NCBI RefSeq assembly: GCF_014644435.1
Contig: NZ_BMKR01000023.1
Coordinates: 44,503 to 108,502, forward strand
Source of the DNA: Paenibacillus albidus
GTDB lineage: Bacteria > Bacillota > Bacilli > Paenibacillales > Paenibacillaceae
Length of the DNA stretch: 64,000 nucleotides
Reading direction: 5' to 3'
Part shown: positions 33,651-42,678 of the stretch, piece after piece
Layout of the letters: each line of letters opens with the position of its first letter
Position numbering within the stretch: position 1 is the first letter of the stretch
The notes under the pieces: model-generated
What the model was told of the DNA's origin: nothing
Database searches by the model: none
The model's input: the letters and a program-made list of their open reading frames with translations, nothing else
Program-made: the position numbers and the translations under genes

Positions 33651-36600
33651 TGAAAGAAGCCGGGTATATCCCGCAGCCCCAAACATTTGGCCCCCTTGGG
33701 AACCTGCCTTTAATAGACAAAGATCAACCGACTCTCTCGTTATGTAAGCTGGCCGAGGAGTACGGCCCTATTTACCGCCTAAAGCTCCCCGGCTATTCCG
33801 GCCTGGTTGTTTCCGGACATGAACTGGTGGCTGATGTGTGTGATGTCTCCCGCTTCGATAAACAAATTTACAGTGAATTAGAGAATGTGCGGGCTTTTGG
33901 CGGTGATGGTCTATTTACAAGCAGAACGAACGAGCCCAATTGGAAAAAAGCCCATAACATCCTGCTCCCTACTTTTAGCAAGCAAGCCATGAAAGGATAC
34001 CATTCGATGATGGTAGACATTGCCTTGCAGCTGATTCAAAAGTGGGCACGTCTTAACCCGAATGAGAGTATTGATGTGCCAGATGACATGACCCGGCTTA
34101 CGCTGGACACGATTGGATTATGCGGATTCAATTACCGTTTCAACAGTTACTATAGGGAGACGCATAGTCCCTTTATTAATAGTATGGTTCGCGCTCTAAA
34201 TGAAGCTATGCATAAAAGTGCACGGCTGGAGATTCAGAACAAACTCATGATACGAACAAGACGCCAATTTAATCGGGATGTTCAGACGATGTTTTCTTTA
34301 GTGGACACCATTATTGAAGAACGCAAGGCGAACGGGGATCAGGGGGAAACGGACTTGCTCGCCCGTATGCTGAGCGGGAAGGACCCGGAGACTGGAGAGA
34401 CGCTGGATGACGAGAATATCCGGTATCAAATGATCACGTTCTTAATCGCGGGGCATGAGACGACAAGCGGTTTGTTGTCATTTGCGCTCTATTTTCTAAT
34501 CAAAAATCCGGATTCCCTTAAGAAAGCCTATCTGGAAGTGGATCAGGTGCTGACAAGTCCGTCTCCGGCGTATTCAGAGGTTCTAAAGCTCCATTACATT
34601 CGCATGATTCTAAATGAATCGTTGCGTTTATGGCCAACCGCCCCCGGCTTTGAACTGTATGCCAAAGAAGATACGGTAATTGGAGGCAAGTATGCCATTA
34701 AGAAAGGGGAGAATGTTGGAGTTCTCCTGCCGCAGCTTCATCGGGACAAAGAAGCATGGGGAGAAGACGCCGATGAATTCCGTCCTGAGCGCTTTGAAGA
34801 TCCCGATAAAGTGCCTAATCATGCCTACAAGCCATTCGGTAATGGTCAACGAGCTTGTATCGGGATGCAGTTTGCCCTTCACGAAGCAACGCTGGTCCTT
34901 GGGATGATTCTTCAGCATTTCGAGTTAATAGATCATACGAACTATCAGCTGAACGTAAAGCAGACCTTAACGCTGAAGCCGGGAGATTTCACGATACGGG
35001 TGCAGCTCCGAAATAAGCTCCAGACAAGTGTTTCTCCTCAAGAATCGGAAGTGAAGGATTCGGATAACAACGTTAATAAGCATAATATTGAGAAGGTTCA
35101 GAGCTCCATCACAGGGGCAGAACATATCCCTCTGCTCGTGCTGTATGGCTCAGATTTAGGAACGGCAGAGCGGATTGCCCGGGAGCTCTCTGATACTGCA
35201 CAAAACTATGGTTTCAAGAGTGAGGTTGCGCCGCTAAATGATTGGAAAGGGAAGTTGCCGAAGGAAGGGGCTGTATTGATCGTTACCGCTTCTTATAATG
35301 GACAGCCTCCGAGAAATGCGCGTGAGTTCGTGCAATGGCTGGAAGGGGTAGAGCCGGGTGAGCTTCAAGGCGTTCATTATGCGGTATTTGGTTGTGGTGA
35401 CCGCAGTTGGTCGAGTACGTACCAGAATGTGCCAAGATTAATTGATGACCAGCTCGCTCTAAAAGGAGCCCGGAGGCTCTCCCGGCGTGGTGAAGCAGAT
35501 GCCGGCGGAGACTTCGAGAAGCAGGTTGAGAAATGGCAGGAGCGTATGTGGTCTGAGGTTATGAGGGCTTTCAATCTGAAATTAAATGAAGTAGCGGAGA
35601 AAAAAAGAAGTGCCCTTAACGTTCAGTTCGTCAGTGGAATGGCGGCGCTGCCTCTGGCCCAAACCTACGATGCTGTTTACGCTTCAGTGACGGAAAACCG
35701 TGAACTTCAGAAGGCGGACTCCGGAAGCAGCACCCGGTATATTGAGATTACACTTCCAGAGGGAGTCAGGTATCAGGAGGGCGATCACCTTGGAGTGCTG
35801 CCACGCAACAGCAGAGAGAATGTGGAGCGGATTGTACGCCGGTACGGATTGAATGGGAAGGATCAAATGATTCTGACGGCAAACGGAAGCAACACGGCAC
35901 ATCTCCCCTTGGACCGCCCCGTTAATCTCCAGGATCTGCTCAGTCACAGTGTAGAGGTACAGGAAGCTGCTACCCGTGCGCAGCTGCGTGAGCTTGCGGC
36001 TTACACCGTTTGCCCTCCGCACAAGCGTGAACTTACGGCTTTGTTGGAGGAGGAAGCTTACAAGGATCAGATCTTAAAGAAACGGATCACGATGCTGGAC
36101 CTGCTTGAGAAGTACGAAGCCTGCGAAATGCCGTTTGAACGGTTTCTGGAACTATTGCCACCCCTTAAACCCAGATACTATTCGATCTCAAGCTCTCCGC
36201 GAGCGAACCCGGAACGTGCCAGTATTACTGTAGCTGTGGTACAGGGTTCAGCCTGGAGCGGACAAGGTGACTATCGCGGAGTTGCCTCTAATTACTTGGC
36301 TGAATGCAAGACGGCAGAAGAGATTCTCATGTTCGTTCGTACACCCGATTCCGGATTTCAACTCCCGGAAGATCCAAGAACGCCGGTCATCATGGTGGGA
36401 CCCGGGACGGGAGTAGCACCATTTAGGGGCTTTTTACAGGCGCGTGCTGCAATCAGGCAAGAAGGGGAGAATTTGGGTGAAGCCCGGCTTTATTTTGGAT
36501 GCAGGAATGAACGGGATTATCTATATCGGGAAGAGCTTGAACAATATGAAAGAGACGGTATCGTTACTCTTCGGACTGCTTTTTCTCGAATGGAAGGCAA

Positions 36601-36841
36601 ATCCAAAACATATGTACAGCATTTGATGGAACAGGATGCAGCCGAGATAGTAAGTTTGCTTTCTGCAGGAGGGAGGATTTATGTATGCGGGGATGGCAGC
36701 GAAATGGCCCCGGATGTCGAGTCAGCCTTACAACGAGCCTACCTTGCGATACATGGAGTAGGACCACAAGAAGCAAGAGCTTGGCTTAACAACCTGGAAG
36801 GCGAGGGACGTTACGCCAAAGATGTATGGGCAAGGACATAA
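33650..36841 (+). CDS. Self-sufficient cytochrome P450 fused to NADPH-P450 reductase (CYP102 family)
   Basis: A 1063-residue fusion like P450 BM3. The P450 part (about 1-460) has the I-helix AGHETTS, the ESLR K-helix motif and the haem loop FGNGQRACIG with ligand C403. The reductase part has a flavodoxin-like FMN domain (about 500-640; LYGSDLGTAE), an FAD domain with RYYSISSSP (about 840) and an NADPH domain with GPGTGVAPFRG. CYP102 enzymes hydroxylate fatty acids near the chain end. ATG 33650 follows AAAGGAGGTAATTCTTG. The gene is coupled to the TetR gene. Confidence 0.96.
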   Translation: MKEAGYIPQPQTFGPLGNLPLIDKDQPTLSLCKLAEEYGPIYRLKLPGYSGLVVSGHELVADVCDVSRFDKQIYSELENVRAFGGDGLFTSRTNEPNWKKAHNILLPTFSKQAMKGYHSMMVDIALQLIQKWARLNPNESIDVPDDMTRLTLDTIGLCGFNYRFNSYYRETHSPFINSMVRALNEAMHKSARLEIQNKLMIRTRRQFNRDVQTMFSLVDTIIEERKANGDQGETDLLARMLSGKDPETGETLDDENIRYQMITFLIAGHETTSGLLSFALYFLIKNPDSLKKAYLEVDQVLTSPSPAYSEVLKLHYIRMILNESLRLWPTAPGFELYAKEDTVIGGKYAIKKGENVGVLLPQLHRDKEAWGEDADEFRPERFEDPDKVPNHAYKPFGNGQRACIGMQFALHEATLVLGMILQHFELIDHTNYQLNVKQTLTLKPGDFTIRVQLRNKLQTSVSPQESEVKDSDNNVNKHNIEKVQSSITGAEHIPLLVLYGSDLGTAERIARELSDTAQNYGFKSEVAPLNDWKGKLPKEGAVLIVTASYNGQPPRNAREFVQWLEGVEPGELQGVHYAVFGCGDRSWSSTYQNVPRLIDDQLALKGARRLSRRGEADAGGDFEKQVEKWQERMWSEVMRAFNLKLNEVAEKKRSALNVQFVSGMAALPLAQTYDAVYASVTENRELQKADSGSSTRYIEITLPEGVRYQEGDHLGVLPRNSRENVERIVRRYGLNGKDQMILTANGSNTAHLPLDRPVNLQDLLSHSVEVQEAATRAQLRELAAYTVCPPHKRELTALLEEEAYKDQILKKRITMLDLLEKYEACEMPFERFLELLPPLKPRYYSISSSPRANPERASITVAVVQGSAWSGQGDYRGVASNYLAECKTAEEILMFVRTPDSGFQLPEDPRTPVIMVGPGTGVAPFRGFLQARAAIRQEGENLGEARLYFGCRNERDYLYREELEQYERDGIVTLRTAFSRMEGKSKTYVQHLMEQDAAEIVSLLSAGGRIYVCGDGSEMAPDVESALQRAYLAIHGVGPQEARAWLNNLEGEGRYAKDVWART

Positions 36842-36960
36842 TGAATGTGATAAATGATTTGGTGCGGAGTGTGAAGAAATCTACGCTGACAAAGGACCCG
36901 GAGACGGTACAAAAGGCGGTATACGCCTTAAGTCACGGGTTAACCCTAATAAAGAGGTGA
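36841..36960 (+). CDS. Possible 39-residue protein
   Basis: ATG 36841 shares its A with the CYP102 stop (TAATG), and the frame runs 39 codons (MNVINDLVRSVKKS, ending LTLIKR). No ribosome site is obvious and no family is recognised; translation would depend on coupling. It may be a remnant. Confidence 0.3.
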   Translation: MNVINDLVRSVKKSTLTKDPETVQKAVYALSHGLTLIKR

Positions 36961-36962
36961 CG

Positions 36963-37055
36963 ATGATGGACTTATCTTCCGATTTGATTATACCGGAGCA
37001 AACGGTGTTTCTGGATTCGGTGCTGTGCACACTGCGGACTGAAACGCACATATGA
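36963..37055 (+). CDS. Possible 30-residue peptide coupled to the MFS gene
   Basis: Begins with tandem ATGs two bases after the previous frame, which ends AAAGAGGTGA, giving a ribosome site. It ends in the start of the MFS gene (ATGA overlap). No family recognised. It may serve as a leader that couples translation of the exporter. Confidence 0.35.
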   Translation: MMDLSSDLIIPEQTVFLDSVLCTLRTETHI

Positions 37056-38584
37056 TTTACTCAGACATGACTTCGAAGCCGGCGGTGAACCGTTCGATGG
37101 TCAAATATGCCATCTGCCTTGGTGCTTTTCTGTCCAATCTGTCCGCAGGGATGTTCAATATCTCTCTGGTCGATATTTCCCAGGATCTGCGGATTCCGGT
37201 AGCCTCCGCCCAGTGGGTGGTCAGCATATATCTGCTGGTGATCTCGGTGATGCTGCCCGTGATGGGGAGGCTTGGAGATATGCTGGGCAGGCGGAGGGTT
37301 CATAACCTTGGGCTGTTCGCTTTTGCGGCAGGCGCATTGGGGTGTGCGCTCGCTCCGAATGCTGCGCTGCTGCTGGGCTTCCGGGTCATTCAAGGGATTG
37401 GCGCCTCGATGTTTCAAGCTACCAACATGGCGCTGATTGTCGAGGTCTTTCCCCAGGAGCAGCGGGGGCGGGCGCTCGGGCTGATGAGCACCTTTGTGGC
37501 TGCAGGCTCGATGGCCGGTCCGGCGCTGGGCGGCTTCCTGGTCCAGTGGTTCTCCTGGGAGAGCAACTTCTGGCTGCTAGCCGGAGTATCGGTAGCCGTT
37601 GGAGTGCTCGCTGAGCGGACGATTCCCAAGGATACTGCGAAAGTAGGGGGCAGGCTGGACGTAATCATGACGGTAGGCTTTGCTGCCTGCCTGTCCTCAC
37701 TGATGATTGCCGTCGATTTGGGCGGCCGTTCCTCCTTTTTGTCCCTCCCGGTGCTGCTGTTGTTCGCGGCTTCGGGGATTACGGCAATGGGGTTAATCGC
37801 ACGCCTCCGCTCACCCCGCAGGGTGGAAAGAGAGCGTGACTTTCCGAAGGCTGCAATGGTGGCAACTGGGGCGGGAGCCGCTGGGGGAACCGCAAAAGGA
37901 GCCACGAGGGAGACTACGAAGGCAACTGCACAAACTGTCATCTCTACGGACACCAGTTATCAATTGTTTACCGACCGGAAATTTGCCGTCGGCATTGTCA
38001 TTACGGTGATTACGTTCATGGCCGCCTTCGCCGCACAGCTGGCGCTTCCGGCAGTGCTGCGGCTGGCCGGGACCGAACCTGCCTGGGTCGGTCTGATCAT
38101 GATCGGTTATCCGCTGGCGCTGGTCGTGACCGCGCCTTTGAGCGGAGGTCTCGCGGACCGCAAGGGACCGCGCGGCATCCTGGCGTACGGGCTGCTGCTC
38201 ATGACCGCTACGCTGTTGGTACTCGGGCTGGCCGCTCCTGCGCTTGGGACAAGCGCCATCCTGCTGCCGGTGGTGCTGCTGGGCTGTTCCATGGGCATGA
38301 TCACTTCGCCCAATACCAGTCTGGTCATGGGGCTAGTGCCCAAAGCCCAACTGGGCATGGCCAGCAGCATCCTGGCCCTGTCCCGTAACATCGGGATGAT
38401 GTTCGGTACGGCGGCGGGCGGGATCGTCATCGGCAGCGGGGCCGCCGGTATGGGCGGAAGCTACCGTGCGGTGTTCCTGGTATGCGCGACATTAGTCGGG
38501 CTTGCTTGTGTCTGGACGGTATATTTTTATAACCGGGTGGGCAAGAGCAAGGGCGCGGCACGGGTGCCTTCGCCGCGGCGTTGA
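37052..38584 (+). CDS. MFS drug-type exporter (14-helix, EmrB/QacA-like)
   Basis: Membrane protein of about 510 residues. It has the MFS motif A variant GRLGDMLGRRRV after helix 2, a helix-5 motif near GPALGGFLVQ, and SGGLADRKGPR after helix 8, with about 14 helices; this fits the DHA2 drug:H+ antiporter group. The central loop (about 265-300) is unusually rich in alanine, glycine and threonine and looks non-conserved. The start may be ATG 37052 or 37067. It follows the CYP102 gene and may be co-transcribed; the substrate is unknown. Confidence 0.85.
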   Translation: MIYSDMTSKPAVNRSMVKYAICLGAFLSNLSAGMFNISLVDISQDLRIPVASAQWVVSIYLLVISVMLPVMGRLGDMLGRRRVHNLGLFAFAAGALGCALAPNAALLLGFRVIQGIGASMFQATNMALIVEVFPQEQRGRALGLMSTFVAAGSMAGPALGGFLVQWFSWESNFWLLAGVSVAVGVLAERTIPKDTAKVGGRLDVIMTVGFAACLSSLMIAVDLGGRSSFLSLPVLLLFAASGITAMGLIARLRSPRRVERERDFPKAAMVATGAGAAGGTAKGATRETTKATAQTVISTDTSYQLFTDRKFAVGIVITVITFMAAFAAQLALPAVLRLAGTEPAWVGLIMIGYPLALVVTAPLSGGLADRKGPRGILAYGLLLMTATLLVLGLAAPALGTSAILLPVVLLGCSMGMITSPNTSLVMGLVPKAQLGMASSILALSRNIGMMFGTAAGGIVIGSGAAGMGGSYRAVFLVCATLVGLACVWTVYFYNRVGKSKGAARVPSPRR

Positions 38585-38737
38585 ACGGCGAGATGGCAAC
38601 CGTTCTTAAAGCGGCCCTTTGCATAGATTTTTTCAAAGTAAGGGTACGGATTGATTATAATCATCTTGGGGTTTGATTATCGCTGGACTGCATAATACTC
38701 TGGAGAATAAGAGTAGCCCGATAAGGAGTGAGAGCCA

Positions 38738-39211
38738 ATGGTTCATGCACGAGAGGTGCTTGCCAATCAATTATTAGCGAATGCGAATGATCCGAGCTGG
38801 CATATTCCGTTCATGCAGGCGGTGGAGGGAGTGACGGAGGAAGAGGCGGTATGGAAGCCGAATGAGGGCAGCAACAGTATTGCCGAGCTGACATATCATT
38901 TACTGTATTGGAACGAGGCCTGGCAGGCCCGGTACCGGGAAGGGCGGATGGATGCGGTACCGCCAGTCGGGGATAACAATAACAGCTTCGTGATCCCGGA
39001 GGGGCGCTCTTTTGACCAGTTAAGAACGGCTCTGCTGGAAGTGCTGCTGTGTTGGCAGGACCTGCTGTCGGAAGCAACCTTGGAGGCCGGAGTGAGCGGA
39101 TTTCCGGTACCTGCTGCATGGTGGGAACTGATTAGCAACGCGGCGACGCATAATGCGTATCATATCGGGCAGATGGTGTATGTTCGGAAGCTGCAGAGCA
39201 GCTGGAAGTGA
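38738..39211 (+). CDS. DinB/YfiT-family putative metal-dependent protein
   Basis: A protein of 157 residues with the four-helix DinB fold pattern. Likely metal ligands are H53 (TYHLLYWNE) and the two histidines of THNAYHIGQ near the end. DinB-family proteins include bacillithiol transferases (BstA), so a thiol-transfer role is possible but not shown. ATG 38738 follows AAGGAGTGAGAGCC. Monocistronic. Confidence 0.88.
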   Translation: MVHAREVLANQLLANANDPSWHIPFMQAVEGVTEEEAVWKPNEGSNSIAELTYHLLYWNEAWQARYREGRMDAVPPVGDNNNSFVIPEGRSFDQLRTALLEVLLCWQDLLSEATLEAGVSGFPVPAAWWELISNAATHNAYHIGQMVYVRKLQSSWK

Positions 39212-39333
39212 AAGGGTCGCAACGAGTGGCTGGCAGGAAAACAGCGTTGAGCGTGATTTCAGGTACTCTTTTCCACGTGGAACAATTGGTAGCCGTATGA
39301 ACCCGGTTACCTTCACATTATAACGTAAAAACA

Positions 39334-39388
39334 AAAATGAACTTGAGAATGTCAGTGTGATCTATACACATATTCCCAAGTTCATTTT
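39334..39388. terminator. Long hairpin downstream of dinB
   Basis: AAAATGAACTTGaGAAT is complementary to ATTCcCAAGTTCATTTT, with an inner GTGT/ACAC stem. It has A on one side and T on the other, so it can terminate both ways. Confidence 0.6.
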
Positions 39389-39467
39389 ATATCGATATTT
39401 AAAACACGTATACACGCCGTTCGCTAATAGCTCTTTTCCGGTGCGGCAGGATGCCTGGGGGGCTTTT

Positions 39468-39672
39468 CACTGCATTTAGTACAGCAGGTAGCGAATAAAT
39501 CCGGCTCATTTTCGATTTGAGTGCATTTCCTGCATCAGAAGTAACAGAGAAGGCCGGTTTTCTGCTTTTTCAGTGCACTAAATACACCAGAATGGACTTT
39601 CGAGAGCTCAAGGAGCGATTTCGCTGCATGAAATACATTAGAATCGGCTTCATCTCTGATCACGCGAGGCAA
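39468..39672 (+). repeat. Four degenerate 51-base tandem repeats
   Basis: Units begin at 39468, 39519, 39571 and 39622 (periods 51, 52, 51) with related starts: CACTGCATTTAGTACAGCAG, GAGTGCATTTCCTGCATCAG, CAGTGCACTAAATACACCAG, CGCTGCATGAAATACATTAG. Apart from the hairpin at 39334 this is all I see in the gene-free stretch 39212-39681. It does not appear to be translated. Confidence 0.7.
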
Positions 39673-39681
39673 ACACCGCAT

Positions 39682-40065
39682 TCACGGTTCCACCCCCACC
39701 TCACTCATCAGCGCCAGTACATTCCCCTCCGAATCCCGGAAGAACGTCATCCAGGTCTCGGTCTGGCCCATTTTGGCGATGGAATGGGGTTCATCGGTGA
39801 AGTTAACCCCCTTGTTAACCAAGTCGGCGTAGACTTCTTGAATATCTCCAACTTGAAAATAAAGGACAGAGCCGGCATTGGTGAATTCCGCTTGCTCCGG
39901 AAGGCTTAACAGCAGCCGCTGGCCATCAAGTTCAAAGAAAGCCATGCGATCCATCTGGAACAGCAGAGGCAGCCCCAGCTTGTTTTTATAAAAATCCACT
40001 GCCCGCTCCAGGTCCTTCACAGGTACCCCAATCTGTCCCACTTTTTGAATCCGGTTCGTTTCCAT
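39682..40065 (-). CDS. VOC-family (glyoxalase/bleomycin-resistance-like) protein
   Basis: A protein of 127 residues with the paired beta-alpha-beta-beta-beta pattern of the VOC fold. It starts METNRIQKVGQIGVPVKDLERAV and has the FYKNKLGLPLLFQ strand-helix start, then MTFFRDSEGNVLALMSE near the end with a typical acidic metal ligand. ATG 40065 follows GAAGGGAGC. It lies 59 bases downstream of the AraC gene on the same strand, so the two may be one operon. Substrate unknown. Confidence 0.85.
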   Translation of the reverse strand: METNRIQKVGQIGVPVKDLERAVDFYKNKLGLPLLFQMDRMAFFELDGQRLLLSLPEQAEFTNAGSVLYFQVGDIQEVYADLVNKGVNFTDEPHSIAKMGQTETWMTFFRDSEGNVLALMSEVGVEP

Positions 40066-40124
40066 TCCGCATTGCTCCCTTCCTGTTCTAATAATGTCTT
40101 CTTAAGCATAATCCCTTATCCTGC

Positions 40125-40985
40125 TTATTTCTTATCCATTATCACCAATTTGCGGTACTGCAGGGGAGAGACGCCAACGTGCTGCCTGAATATTTTGCTA
40201 AAAGATACCGGGCTGCCGAATCCCAGATCAAAGCTGATATCAGTGATCGAATAATCTAACCGGTCCAGCAGCAGCTTGGCTTTCCGTATTCTGTATTCGG
40301 ATATATGCTGGTGCGGGGTCGTGCCGTACAACTGGGCGTAGGTTCTTAACAAATGGTTGGGCGAGAGGCAGGCAATCTGCGCAATGTCCTTCAATTGCAG
40401 AGGTTGGTGATAATAAGCCCGTATGTATTCATGGGCGGTACTTACGCGTCTATACAGCTCTTCGCGTGTGGAGCGGCGTATGGAGGGTAAGGTGTCGACT
40501 TCCCGCAGCGTATCCAGTTGTCCGAACAATATCGTGTGCATGATTCTGTGGAAGTGCTCCTCATAACCAAGTGGATCATGCGCGAGCGTCGTTAGGTTTG
40601 CCTTGAATGCGGTGATCTGCGAAGACAGTCTTCTGGTGGTGGGATAGGTTTGTTCGAAGAAACCCAGAGACTCCCGCTCTTTGAAAGGATCGGTCAGCAT
40701 CACGTCAGTGCTTTCAGTCAATGAGCGCAATATTTCCCCGGCGAATCCATTTTTGAAAAAAAGACAAAAGGACTCTAAAGCGCTGTGCTCATCGATCTCT
40801 AGGGTGTAGGGGCCTTCATTCAGGAGCAGGTACCGGTCCTCTTCCACAGCGAACCACCCGTTCTTGGCCTTGTAACGGGCTTGTCCGCCCGAGAAGGTCT
40901 TGATGGACAGCTGGCCATTGCCCTCCCAATAGAACCGGTTGCTTGATGCATGCAGAACATAGTTCGTAGAATGCTTCGCAGTCAT
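40125..40985 (-). CDS. AraC-family transcription regulator
   Basis: A protein of 286 residues with an N-terminal domain without clear cupin motif and a C-terminal AraC double helix-turn-helix (about 185-283), including LKDIAQIACLSPNHLLRTY and ISFDLGFGSPVSFSKIFRQHVGVSPLQYR. ATG 40985 follows AAAGGAGAAGG. It is divergent from the sigma factor gene and upstream of the VOC gene, a possible target. Confidence 0.9.
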   Translation of the reverse strand: MTAKHSTNYVLHASSNRFYWEGNGQLSIKTFSGGQARYKAKNGWFAVEEDRYLLLNEGPYTLEIDEHSALESFCLFFKNGFAGEILRSLTESTDVMLTDPFKERESLGFFEQTYPTTRRLSSQITAFKANLTTLAHDPLGYEEHFHRIMHTILFGQLDTLREVDTLPSIRRSTREELYRRVSTAHEYIRAYYHQPLQLKDIAQIACLSPNHLLRTYAQLYGTTPHQHISEYRIRKAKLLLDRLDYSITDISFDLGFGSPVSFSKIFRQHVGVSPLQYRKLVIMDKK

Positions 40986-41110
40986 AGACCTTCTCCTTTT
41001 CAGTGGGATGCAAGGTTGTTAAGGTTGATTCTATAATAATAATTGTTTTTTGAACAATGTCACATTCCCGGAGGATGCTTCGTTGTACAGGTTGAAAGGG
41101 GGGGAGAGGA

Positions 41111-41704
41111 TTGAAGGATGCAGAGCTGCGCCGGATAATAGCCGACGTGCTGGAAGGGAACATCGAAAGATTCGAGGAAATCATGCGAACCTATCAAAAA
41201 GCGATCCTGCTCTATTGTTATCATATGCTGGGCCATTATTCGGAGGCTGAGGACAGCGGACAGGAGGTGTTTTTGAAGGCTTTTCGCGCTTTGGGCAAAT
41301 ATAACCCGGATGTCCCCTTCTGTGCATGGTTGTATACGATTGCCTACAATCAATGCATTGATGTGATTCGCAAGCGGAAATTGAGCAAATATCTGCGTCT
41401 CTTCTATCAGGATGAGCGGGACAACAGACAAGTGGATAAACAGATTGAAGGCAAATATCTGGATGAAGCGGTGCAGCAGGCCTTGTTAAAGTTGTCGATT
41501 GAAGAACGGAATTTGCTGATCCTGCGCTGTGTGGAGGAAATGAGCTATCAGGAGATCAGTCTGATTCTTCACCACAGCACACCCAAGCTGCGCAAAAAAT
41601 ATGAGCGTTCGGCCAGAAAATTCCGCAGGTATTATGCTAATGCGAAAGGAGAAGGAGGCTGTGAAATTGGACGAGGATCAGGATTTGAAGGAACTTCTTC
41701 GTAA
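41111..41704 (+). CDS. ECF-type RNA polymerase sigma factor
   Basis: A protein of 197 residues with sigma region 2 (about 20-90; ILLYCYHMLGHYSEAEDSGQEVFLKAFRAL in parts, then FCAWLYTIAYNQCID) and region 4 (about 120-175; LILRCVEEMSYQEISLIL). TTG 41111 follows GGGGGAGAGGA. The final part overlaps the next gene by 44 bases in another frame. Its anti-sigma factor is encoded immediately downstream. Confidence 0.92.
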   Translation: MKDAELRRIIADVLEGNIERFEEIMRTYQKAILLYCYHMLGHYSEAEDSGQEVFLKAFRALGKYNPDVPFCAWLYTIAYNQCIDVIRKRKLSKYLRLFYQDERDNRQVDKQIEGKYLDEAVQQALLKLSIEERNLLILRCVEEMSYQEISLILHHSTPKLRKKYERSARKFRRYYANAKGEGGCEIGRGSGFEGTSS

Positions 41705-42605
41705 CCCGCAGTTCAGTGAGACAGACTTGTCGGGAAAAGTGATGAAGAGGCTGTATGCCGGAGCAGGACAGAGTGGAAAGGAGCGATTCCTGGTAAAATA
41801 TAAAGTCAGTGTGCTGGTCATAGCGGGAATGCTGTTGACAGCATCCTCGGGTTTTGCGGCGGTTCAATATCAATCCTTGAAGAACAAACAGGGGGAAGTC
41901 ACTTATCAGGTCAAGCCTTTAAAGGAAGCTCCCACGTATGAGGAAGAAGAATTACAACGTTTGAGAATTAGCCGTGATTTAGGGGATAAACTGCTACAGG
42001 AGGGTTCCGCAGCTATTTTTTATGTCGTTGCCCACAACCCCAAAGGGGAAATGGACACCCGGTTTAAGCCTGTAACGTTTACCGATCTCACTAAGCTCCG
42101 CAGCAAGCTGTCCAGCCAGCCCGTTGTCATTGCCGACAGCTTAACAGACAATTATACTTTCAAAAGCGCCAGGGTCTTCTTTGAACCGGTTAACATGGTT
42201 AATCCGCCTACCCCGGAAGAAGAGGCAGCTACGGCGGAGAAGCTCCGCAAGCAGGCTGAGGCATCAAACCAGGAATATGCAATGATGCCTGTGGAGTTAT
42301 CGAGCCAGCTTCTCAATATTAGAACGGTCTACGCTCAAGGGAAGAATGAAATAGCTGTGACCATTGTCAAATCCAAAGGTGAATATACAGCATATGTCGA
42401 TGAAAAAGTGGAGTTTATCTCGGAAAAAGTGGTTGTAGATGGAGTCGAAATGATATACACGCGGTATAAAGGCGGAAATAATATTACCTGGACCGCTGAG
42501 GTTCCGGGCAGTACCGAGCTTTATCAATACCAGATTGATGACATGAGTGGACAATCTCTCAGCAAAGCAGACATGATCGAAATCGCTAAGCTGTATCTAA
42601 AATAA
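41661..42605 (+). CDS. Membrane anti-sigma factor-like protein
   Basis: A protein of 314 residues with a short cytoplasmic start (about 1-45), one membrane helix (about 48-70; VLVIAGMLLTASSGFAAV) and an extracytoplasmic domain. GTG 41661 is chosen because GGAGAAGGAGGCT precedes it. The overlap with the sigma gene and single-helix topology indicate an anti-sigma partner, although no ZAS zinc motif is seen in the cytoplasmic part. The outer domain is not assigned to a family. Confidence 0.75.
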   Translation: MKLDEDQDLKELLRNPQFSETDLSGKVMKRLYAGAGQSGKERFLVKYKVSVLVIAGMLLTASSGFAAVQYQSLKNKQGEVTYQVKPLKEAPTYEEEELQRLRISRDLGDKLLQEGSAAIFYVVAHNPKGEMDTRFKPVTFTDLTKLRSKLSSQPVVIADSLTDNYTFKSARVFFEPVNMVNPPTPEEEAATAEKLRKQAEASNQEYAMMPVELSSQLLNIRTVYAQGKNEIAVTIVKSKGEYTAYVDEKVEFISEKVVVDGVEMIYTRYKGGNNITWTAEVPGSTELYQYQIDDMSGQSLSKADMIEIAKLYLK

Positions 42606-42608
42606 AAG

Positions 42609-42655
42609 CCAAACGATCCTCCGCGGCCTGCGGTCAGGATCGTTTGGCGTTTTTA
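42609..42655 (+). terminator. Terminator of the sigma/anti-sigma operon
   Basis: CCAAACGATCCT/AGGATCGTTTGG, a 12-base perfect stem, followed by CGTTTTT. Confidence 0.9.
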
Positions 42656-42678
42656 TGGCAGGTAGCGGGCGGTGAAGC

